Below are positions 1 through 5,557 of a stretch of DNA of 8,265 bases, in pieces (the first letter of the stretch is position 1; the number at the start of each line of letters is the position of its first letter). The notes under the pieces are model-generated. The model was not told where the DNA came from. It saw only the letters and a program-made list of their open reading frames with translations, and made no database searches. The stretch comes from JAAYDY01 sp964500225. Lineage in GTDB: Bacteria > Planctomycetota > Phycisphaerae > FEN-1346 > JAACEH01. The translations under genes were made by a program, and so were the position numbers. The stretch spans positions 1 to 8,265 of the forward strand of contig CAZCOA010000067.1 of assembly GCA_964500225.1 (NCBI GenBank), read 5' to 3'.

Positions 1-52
1 CGTGCGGCCAGAACAACAGTATAGCCGAACCGCCCCGGCGTTCAAGGGTTTT

Positions 53-82
53 GCGTCCCCCGTAGAACTCCGGGGGGATCGC
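53..82. other. Possible stem-loop upstream of the ior promoter
   Basis: GCG-TCCCCC (53-61) can pair with GGGGGA-T-CGC (73-82). This gives nine base pairs with one bulged T (79) and an 11-nt loop. It lies just upstream of the -35 element. It could be the terminator of a gene left of the window or a regulator site, but no T-run follows on either strand, so a terminator reading is weak. Confidence 0.3.
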
Positions 83-85
83 GGC

Positions 86-114
86 TTGGCGTGGTTCGGG
101 CGACTGTGTACAAT
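86..114 (+). promoter_or_regulatory. Sigma70-like promoter of the ior operon
   Basis: TTGGCG (86-91) and TACAAT (109-114) are separated by exactly 17 nt. They match the -35 and -10 consensus at four of six and five of six positions. The predicted transcript start near 121 leaves a 5' leader of about 65 nt before the iorA ATG. The -10 element stands out against the GC-rich surroundings. No operator could be assigned. Confidence 0.6.
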
Positions 115-169
115 GCGACACTCCTGCCGCGTCGTGCGTTGGGGCGCGGCGGCATGCCAATCGAATTGC

Positions 170-175
170 GAGGAG
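170..175 (+). promoter_or_regulatory. Ribosome binding site of iorA
   Basis: GAGGAG lies 10 nt before the ATG at 186. It supports this start over the longer overlapping frame that begins at position 2. Confidence 0.7.
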
Positions 176-185
176 CCTGTAGCAC

Positions 186-1793
186 ATGGAGAAGGCCGAC
201 CGCTTGCTCTTGAGCGGCAACGAAGCCATCGCCCTGGCGGCGAGCCGGCTGGGTGTGGCACTGGGGACAGGGTACCCGGGAACGCCATCGACGGAAATCC
301 TGGAGAACTTCAGCCGCCTGGGCGGCCGGGCCCAGTGGGCGCCGAACGAGAAGGTGGCCCTGGAAGTGGGCCTTGGCGCGGCGTTCGCCGGCGCGCGGGC
401 CCTGGTGACCATGAAACACGTCGGGGTGAACGTGGCGGCGGATCCGCTGTTCACGGCGGCCTACACGGGCGTCACGGGCGCGCTGGTGCTCGTCTCGGCC
501 GACGATCCGGGCATGGCCTCCAGCCAGAACGAACAGGACAACCGCCGCTACGCCGTCGCCGCGGGCATTCCGCTGCTCGAGCCGAGCGACTCGCAGGAAG
601 CCTACGACTACACCGCCCTGGCGATGGAGATGTCCGAGCGGTGGCACACCGTGGTCATGCTTCGCGTGACAACGCGCGTCTGCCACAGCAAGACGGCGGT
701 CCGTCCGGGGCCGGTGTCGGCGCCGAAGGCCCCCTGGTTCTGCCGCGACGTGAAGTCGCGCGTCATGGTGCCGGCCTACGCCCGCCTGGCGCACGTGCGG
801 CTTCGGGACAGACTCGACGCCATAGCAGCATGGAACAACGCCGAAGGGCCGAACCGGACGGATTGGGGGCCGGTCGAGTTCGGCATCATCGCCTCGGGCA
901 TCAGCTACGTTCACGCCCGCGAGGCGATGCCGACGGCGAACTTCCTGAAGCTCGGACTTACTTATCCCCTGCCGCTGGAGACCATCCGCGAATTCGTCGC
1001 GAAGTTCAATCGCACGATCGTCATCGAAGAGGGGGACCCTGTGTTGGCCGAGGCGATCCGCGCCGCGGGGATTCGCGTCGAGGACAAGCCTGCGATGTAC
1101 CGATTCGGCGAGTTGACCGTGGCGCGGGTCCGCCGCATCCTCGACGGCGACACGTCGCCGGAGGCCGCGCCGCCGCCGCCCGGCAAACCGCCGCAACTGT
1201 GCCAGGGATGCCCGCACCGGACAGTGTTCCAGACGCTGCACGACCTGGACTGCATCGTGGCCGGCGACATCGGGTGCTACACGCTGGGCGTTCTGCCGCC
1301 GTTGGAGGCCATGGACACGTGCGTGTGCATGGGCGCGAGCATCGGCGTGGGGCTTGGGCTGCGGCACGTGCTGCCCGAGGCCGAGGCCCGCCGCGTCGTG
1401 AGCGTGATCGGCGACAGCACGTTTGTCCACAGCGGCATCACGGGCCTGGTCGAGATGGCCTACAATCCGCCGGTCACGGGACACGTCGTGCTGATCCTCG
1501 ACAACGGGACCACGGCCATGACGGGATTGCAGGAGCATCCGGCCACGGGCCGCCGTCTGGACCACGGACCCGCGCGCCGCCTGGTGCTGGAGGACGTGGC
1601 CCGTGCCGCCGGGGCGGATTTCGTGACCGTAACCGATCCGGCGGCCGACGCCGAAGGGTTCAAGGCGCTGCTGGCCGAGCGTCTGGCAGCGGGCGTGCTG
1701 TCGGTGATCATCTGCCGGCGTCCGTGCCTGTTGGCGGCGCGGCAGATTCGGCAATTCAGCCAGGAGGCGGAAGGGGCGACCGGCCATGAGTGA
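186..1793 (+). CDS. iorA: Indolepyruvate:ferredoxin oxidoreductase, alpha subunit (short form)
   Basis: This 535-residue thiamine-diphosphate subunit works with IorB to interconvert aryl-pyruvates plus CoA and aryl-acetyl-CoA, CO2 and reduced ferredoxin in the cytoplasm. The N-terminal pyruvate-oxidoreductase domain shows GYPGTPSTEI (29-38), NEKVALE (54-60), MKHVGVNVAADPL (76-88) and a SSQNEQDNR loop (112-120). A middle domain runs from about 230 to 320. The thiamine-diphosphate domain has CQGCPHR (339-345), GDIGCYTLG (361-369 region), GDSTFVHSGITGL (409-421) and DNGTTAMTG (439-447). By analogy with two-subunit 2-oxoacid oxidoreductases, Cys339, Cys342, Cys364 and Cys514 could hold one proximal [4Fe-4S] cluster. 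The usual C-terminal module with two CxxCxxC-type clusters is absent: the protein stops about 20 residues after RRPC (511-514). It overlaps iorB by 8 nt, which suggests translational coupling. The family is secure; the exact aryl substrate is not. Confidence 0.93.
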   Translation: MEKADRLLLSGNEAIALAASRLGVALGTGYPGTPSTEILENFSRLGGRAQWAPNEKVALEVGLGAAFAGARALVTMKHVGVNVAADPLFTAAYTGVTGALVLVSADDPGMASSQNEQDNRRYAVAAGIPLLEPSDSQEAYDYTALAMEMSERWHTVVMLRVTTRVCHSKTAVRPGPVSAPKAPWFCRDVKSRVMVPAYARLAHVRLRDRLDAIAAWNNAEGPNRTDWGPVEFGIIASGISYVHAREAMPTANFLKLGLTYPLPLETIREFVAKFNRTIVIEEGDPVLAEAIRAAGIRVEDKPAMYRFGELTVARVRRILDGDTSPEAAPPPPGKPPQLCQGCPHRTVFQTLHDLDCIVAGDIGCYTLGVLPPLEAMDTCVCMGASIGVGLGLRHVLPEAEARRVVSVIGDSTFVHSGITGLVEMAYNPPVTGHVVLILDNGTTAMTGLQEHPATGRRLDHGPARRLVLEDVARAAGADFVTVTDPAADAEGFKALLAERLAAGVLSVIICRRPCLLAARQIRQFSQEAEGATGHE

Positions 1794-2271
1794 GAACGTG
1801 ACCAACGTCGTCATCGCCGGACTGGGCGGCCAGGGCGTGCTGAAGGCGTCGGACATTCTGGCCGATGCGGCGTTCGCGTGCGGGTACGACGTGAAGAAGA
1901 GCGAGATTCACGGCATGAGCCAGCGCGGCGGATCGGTGACCTCGGACGTGCGGTTCGGCCCTCAGGTGCTCAGCCCGATGGTGCCGGACGGATCGGCCGA
2001 CTTCGTGGTGGTGCTGGCGGAGGAGGAAACCGAGTCGGCACGGCGGCACCTTCGCCCCGGAGGCGTGCTGATCGGGCCGTCGTCCGTGGACACGTCGTCG
2101 CTGCCGAACCGCCGCAGCCTGAACGTCGCCCTGCTAGGAGTGTTGAGCACACACTTGGACTTGGCCCAGACGGCCTGGCATGAGGCCATCCGGGCGAACC
2201 TCCCCGAGAAGCTGCACGAGACGAATTTGGAAGCCTTCGCGGCGGGCCGCCGGGCGGCGCACGCGCGATGA
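1786..2271 (+). CDS. iorB: Indolepyruvate:ferredoxin oxidoreductase, beta subunit
   Basis: This 161-residue protein is the small subunit of the IorAB complex and belongs to the pyruvate-ferredoxin oxidoreductase gamma family, which helps bind CoA and completes the active site. The nucleotide-fold motif GLGGQGV lies at 12-18 and the family motif SEIHGMSQRGGSV at 39-51. NVALLGVLS (113-121) and the C-terminal LPEKLHETNLEAF stretch (139-151) are also typical. It is somewhat shorter than the roughly 190-200 residues I recall for the family, mostly at the C-terminus, but no key motif is missing. The start ATG lies inside the end of iorA (8-nt overlap, frame change), so the two are almost certainly co-translated, as expected for a 1:1 complex. 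Confidence 0.92.
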   Translation: MSENVTNVVIAGLGGQGVLKASDILADAAFACGYDVKKSEIHGMSQRGGSVTSDVRFGPQVLSPMVPDGSADFVVVLAEEETESARRHLRPGGVLIGPSSVDTSSLPNRRSLNVALLGVLSTHLDLAQTAWHEAIRANLPEKLHETNLEAFAAGRRAAHAR

Positions 2272-2323
2272 GAGTCTGTGGCGGACCCCGCCCGGCCGCA
2301 GCCCACGGTTGAACGAGGATACC

Positions 2324-3655
2324 ATGAAAAGTATGTGGAACGATCAAGGAGGCGGCTTCAACCCGGCCAGCGTGGCCGACTACCTGCCGCCGGAGCAGTT
2401 GCGTCAGTTGCAGCTCCAGCGGCTCCGAGCAACGGTCCGCAGGGCCTACGACCGCGTCGAACTGTTCCGGTCGCGGATGGACGAGCGTGGCCTCACGCCC
2501 GACGACGTTCGCACCCTGGACGACCTTCCTCGGCTGCCGCTAACGGTCAAGACCGACCTTCGCGACACGTACCCGTTCGGTCTGTTCGCCAGCGACATGA
2601 GCGAGGTGGTGCGTCTGCACGCCTCCAGCGGCACCACGGGCAAACCGATCGTCGTCGCTTACACGCAGGACGATATCGACGTGTGGGCGAGCGTCATGAC
2701 CCGGACGTTTGCCGCGTGCGGCCTGGGTCGCGGCGACATCATCCAGAACGCCTACGGCTACGGCCTGTTCACGGGCGGGCTGGGCGCTCATTACGGTGCC
2801 GAGGCCCTCGGCGCGACGGTCATTCCGATCTCCGGCGGCAACACCGAGCGGCAACTCATGGTCATGAAGGACTTCGGCGTGACGGCCATCTGCTGCACGC
2901 CGAGCTACCTGGTTCACCTCATCGAGAGCGGCCGCGAGGCCGGAATCGACTTCCGCACCCTGCCGCTGCGGACGGCCGTGCTGGGCGCCGAACCGTGGAC
3001 CGATGCCATGCGGAACCACATCGAGTCGTCGTCGAACCTCAAGGCCTATGACATCTACGGGCTGTCGGAGATCATCGGCCCGGGCGTGGCGTCCGAATGC
3101 GTCGCCCAGTCGGGCCTGCACATTTTCGAGGACCACTTCTACCCCGAGATCATCGACCCGACCACCTGTGAGGTGCTGCCGGACGGCGCCGAGGGCGAAC
3201 TGGTGCTGACGACGTTGAGCAAGCGGGCGATGCCGATGATTCGCTACCGCACGCGCGATATCACGTCGCTTGTGAGCGAGCGTTGCCCGTGCGGCCGGAC
3301 GATCCGCCGCATCCGACGCATCAGTCGCCGCAGCGACGATATGTTCATCATCCGCGGCGTGAACGTCTTCCCGTCGCAGGTCGAGTCGGCGCTGCTTCGG
3401 GTCGAGGGCACGGTGCCGCACTACCAGATCGTCCTGACGCGTCATGAGGGCCTGGATCAGATGGAAGTCCAGGTGGAGATGACGCCCGAGGTGTTCACCG
3501 ACCGGATCGGCAGCCTAGAGGCGCTTCAGACGAAGCTGGGCGACGCCGTGGAACGGACGCTGGGCATCCGCGTGAGCGTTCGCCTCGTCGAGCCGCACAC
3601 CATCGACCGCAGCCAGGGCAAGGCCAAACGCGTCATCGACCGCCGCAACCTGTAA
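2324..3655 (+). CDS. paaK: Phenylacetate-CoA ligase family protein (first copy)
   Basis: This 443-residue AMP-forming acyl-CoA ligase would convert phenylacetate or a similar aryl acid, ATP and CoA to aryl-acetyl-CoA, AMP and pyrophosphate, or run the reverse. The phosphate-binding loop SSGTTGK is at 101-107, the adenylation motif YGLSEIIGPG at 245-254 and YRTRD at 308-312. CPCGRT is at 321-326, the hinge segment RSDDMFIIRGVNVFPSQVE at 336-354, and the C-terminal domain carries GKAKRV with the likely catalytic Lys433. Length is normal for PaaK. An in-frame extension back to 2180 overlaps iorB and looks non-coding. ATG 2324 follows AGGA (2316-2319) by only 4 nt; ATG 2333 is an alternative with a longer spacer. 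Sitting behind iorAB, it probably handles the aryl-acetyl-CoA made or used by that complex. Confidence 0.92.
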   Translation: MKSMWNDQGGGFNPASVADYLPPEQLRQLQLQRLRATVRRAYDRVELFRSRMDERGLTPDDVRTLDDLPRLPLTVKTDLRDTYPFGLFASDMSEVVRLHASSGTTGKPIVVAYTQDDIDVWASVMTRTFAACGLGRGDIIQNAYGYGLFTGGLGAHYGAEALGATVIPISGGNTERQLMVMKDFGVTAICCTPSYLVHLIESGREAGIDFRTLPLRTAVLGAEPWTDAMRNHIESSSNLKAYDIYGLSEIIGPGVASECVAQSGLHIFEDHFYPEIIDPTTCEVLPDGAEGELVLTTLSKRAMPMIRYRTRDITSLVSERCPCGRTIRRIRRISRRSDDMFIIRGVNVFPSQVESALLRVEGTVPHYQIVLTRHEGLDQMEVQVEMTPEVFTDRIGSLEALQTKLGDAVERTLGIRVSVRLVEPHTIDRSQGKAKRVIDRRNL

Positions 3656-3681
3656 CCCCCGTTCAAAGGAAAGGACAGGCG

Positions 3682-4119
3682 ATGAAGATCAAGCAACTGT
3701 CGGTGTTCCTGGAGAACAAACCGGGCCAACTGAGCTATCCATGTCGGGTCCTGGCCAACGCCGGGATCAACATCGTCACCCTGTCTCTGGCCGATACGCA
3801 ACAGTTCGGCATCCTGCGCGTCATCGTCCGGCAATGGCAGGAGGGCCTCGACGCGCTGAAGGCCGCCGGATGCGTGGTCAATGTAACCGACGTCGTCGCA
3901 GTGGAGGTGCCCGACCGGCCGGGCGGCCTGGCGACGATCCTCGAAGCCATCGAGAAAGCCGGCATGAACCTCGAATACATGTACGCCTTCACGATTCGCA
4001 GCGGCGACAAGGCGGTCCTCGTGTTCCGGTTCGAGGATCCCGATGCGGCCATTGATCGGCTCCAGGCTGCCGGGATCAACGTGGTCGATAGCGTGGAACT
4101 GTACAAGCGGACGGACTGA
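3682..4119 (+). CDS. Tandem ACT-domain protein, likely amino-acid sensor
   Basis: This 145-residue protein consists of two ACT domains and nothing else. The first spans about 4-70 with the loop ENKPGQL at 11-17; the second spans about 72-142 with PDRPGGL at 77-83. These Pro-Gly loops usually sit where ACT domains bind amino acids at domain interfaces. No catalytic or DNA-binding domain is present, so a free-standing allosteric or sensor role is the simplest reading. It lies between the two ligase genes, so phenylalanine, tyrosine or tryptophan are reasonable ligands, but this is inference. AAGGA (3671-3675) lies 6 nt before the ATG and supports the start. Small two-ACT proteins next to paaK and ior genes occur in several anaerobes as I recall; I know of no characterised function. 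Confidence 0.9.
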   Translation: MKIKQLSVFLENKPGQLSYPCRVLANAGINIVTLSLADTQQFGILRVIVRQWQEGLDALKAAGCVVNVTDVVAVEVPDRPGGLATILEAIEKAGMNLEYMYAFTIRSGDKAVLVFRFEDPDAAIDRLQAAGINVVDSVELYKRTD

Positions 4120-4126
4120 CGTGCCC

Positions 4127-5455
4127 ATGAACCAGTTCGTGATCGAGAATCGAATTTGGAGCCCCGACGAGACGCTGCCGCGAGACCGGCTGGAGGCGCT
4201 GCAACTGGAGCGGCTGCGCCAGACCGTCCGGCGCGCGTCGCAGGTGCCCTTTTATCGGGAGGCGTTCGCCCGCACCGGCGTCACGCCGGAGTCGATACGG
4301 AGCCTGGACGACGTGCGGCGGCTGCCGATGACGACGAAGAACGACATGCGGGAGCACTACCCGCTGGGGTTGCTTGCCGTCGGGCGCGACAAGCTGGCTC
4401 GCATTCACGGGTCCAGCGGCACCACCGGCAAACCGACGTTCGTCGCCTACACGGCCGACGACCTCCGCCTGTGGGCCGACCTGTGTGCGCGGTTCCTGGT
4501 GGCCGGCGGCCTGCAACCGGGGCACCTTGTCCACATCGCGTTCGGTTACGGCCTGTTCACGGGCGGTTTCGGGCTGCACTACGGTGTCGAGCGCGTCGGG
4601 GCGGCCGTGCTGCCCGCCTCCGCCGGCAACACGCCGCGGCAGATCATGCTCCTGAAGGATCTCCAGGCCGACGTCCTGGTCTGCACGCCGAGCTACGCCC
4701 TCAACATCGCCGAGGTAATGCGCGGCCAGGGCGAGGACCCGCGGACGCTCAACCTGAAGTTCGCCCACTTCGGCGGCGAACCCTGGACCGAGGACATGCG
4801 CCGCGAGATCGAGAGCCAGCTCGGACTGCTGGCGTTCAACAACTACGGCCTCAGCGAGGTCATCGGCCCGGGCGTCAGCGGCGAGTGTGCCGCCCGGTGC
4901 GGCATGCATTTCCAAGAAGACCATTTTCTGGTCGAGTGCCTCGATCCGCAGACACTCGATCCCGTGCCCGACGGCACGCCGGGCGAGCTGGTCATCACGG
5001 CACTGACCAAGCAGGCCATGCCGGTGATCCGGTACCGCACGCGCGACATCGCCTCGCTGGACCGGTCGCCGTGCCCGTGCGGGCGCACGGGCGTCCGCAT
5101 GAGCCGCGTTGTCGGCCGCACCGACGACCTGCTCATCATCCGCGGTGCGAACATCTTCCCGTCGCAGATCGAGGAGGCCCTGCTCCGCGTGGACGGCACG
5201 GCTCCGCATTACCTGATCGAAGTGGATCGACCGGGCCGCCTCGACGAGGTCACGGTCCACGTCGAGATGCGGCCGCAGTTCTTCTCCGACAAAATGAGCC
5301 AGATTCAGGCCCTGCACGACCGGATCGTCAAGGCCATTTACGCCGTCGCCGGCATCCGCGTCAACGTGAATCTCGTGGACCCGCAGACCCTCGAACGGTC
5401 CGCCGGCAAGGCCCGCCGCGTGATCGACCACCGCCGCGAGAAGGGTCTGATCTGA
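4127..5455 (+). CDS. paaK: Phenylacetate-CoA ligase family protein (second copy)
   Basis: This 442-residue paralogue of the first ligase carries the full AMP-forming set: SSGTTGK at 96-102, YGLSEVIGPG at 240-249, YRTRD at 303-307, CPCGRT at 316-321, RTDDLLIIRGANIFPSQIE at 331-349 and GKARRV with likely catalytic Lys428. A hand alignment of residues 143-196 of the first copy with the matching stretch here gives about 32 identities in 54. Both copies look intact, so this is a functional duplication or two distinct specificities rather than a decaying copy. Substrate-side segments differ, for example AVLGAEPWTD in the first copy against AHFGGEPWTE here. The ATG follows the ACT stop by 7 nt, and a GTG at 4121 is an alternative in-frame start. 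No clear Shine-Dalgarno is seen, so translation may depend on coupling to the ACT gene. Confidence 0.92.
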   Translation: MNQFVIENRIWSPDETLPRDRLEALQLERLRQTVRRASQVPFYREAFARTGVTPESIRSLDDVRRLPMTTKNDMREHYPLGLLAVGRDKLARIHGSSGTTGKPTFVAYTADDLRLWADLCARFLVAGGLQPGHLVHIAFGYGLFTGGFGLHYGVERVGAAVLPASAGNTPRQIMLLKDLQADVLVCTPSYALNIAEVMRGQGEDPRTLNLKFAHFGGEPWTEDMRREIESQLGLLAFNNYGLSEVIGPGVSGECAARCGMHFQEDHFLVECLDPQTLDPVPDGTPGELVITALTKQAMPVIRYRTRDIASLDRSPCPCGRTGVRMSRVVGRTDDLLIIRGANIFPSQIEEALLRVDGTAPHYLIEVDRPGRLDEVTVHVEMRPQFFSDKMSQIQALHDRIVKAIYAVAGIRVNVNLVDPQTLERSAGKARRVIDHRREKGLI

Positions 5456-5489
5456 GCCGCAGCGGCCGTCTGCGAATTCGCCCTCCAAA

Positions 5490-5523
5490 GAAGTCCCCCG
5501 ACACATCCGTGCCGGGGGACTTT
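5490..5523. terminator. Bidirectional terminator between ior operon and chemoreceptor gene
   Basis: AAGTCCCCCG (5491-5500) pairs perfectly with CGGGGGACTT (5513-5522). A further CAC/GTG pairing lies inside the loop and a G-T pair can close the base. Short T-rich ends occur on both sides (CTTTGAC on the + strand, CTTCTTTGG on the - strand). It lies 34 nt past the second ligase stop and 34 nt past the chemoreceptor stop, so it can end transcription from both convergent units. Confidence 0.85.
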
Positions 5524-5557
5524 GACTCTGGATTCCAACTGCCGCGACCGACCGGAC

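Larger units (their letters stand above)
1..185. other. Upstream spacer before the ior operon
   Basis: No gene can be supported here. One frame is open from the left edge to a TAG at 61-63 and could be the last codons of an upstream gene, but about 20 codons without a recognisable motif is not enough to call. The spacer holds a possible stem-loop at 53-82, a sigma70-like promoter at 86-114 and the iorA ribosome binding site at 170-175. Confidence 0.6.

Noticed and set aside
2..1856. Very long open frames overlapping iorA on both strands (about 600 codons each)
   Set aside because: They are by-products of GC-rich codon positions in iorA. Their translations are Arg/Gly/His/Pro-rich without family motifs, while the iorA frame carries every expected motif.
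2272..2323. Separate promoter or terminator between iorB and the first ligase
   Set aside because: The 52-nt gap is GC-rich with no good -10 or hairpin-plus-T pattern, so a single operon is the simpler reading.
4076..5506. Long antisense frame across the second ligase gene
   Set aside because: It mirrors the GC-biased third positions of a well-supported gene and shows no recognisable domain.
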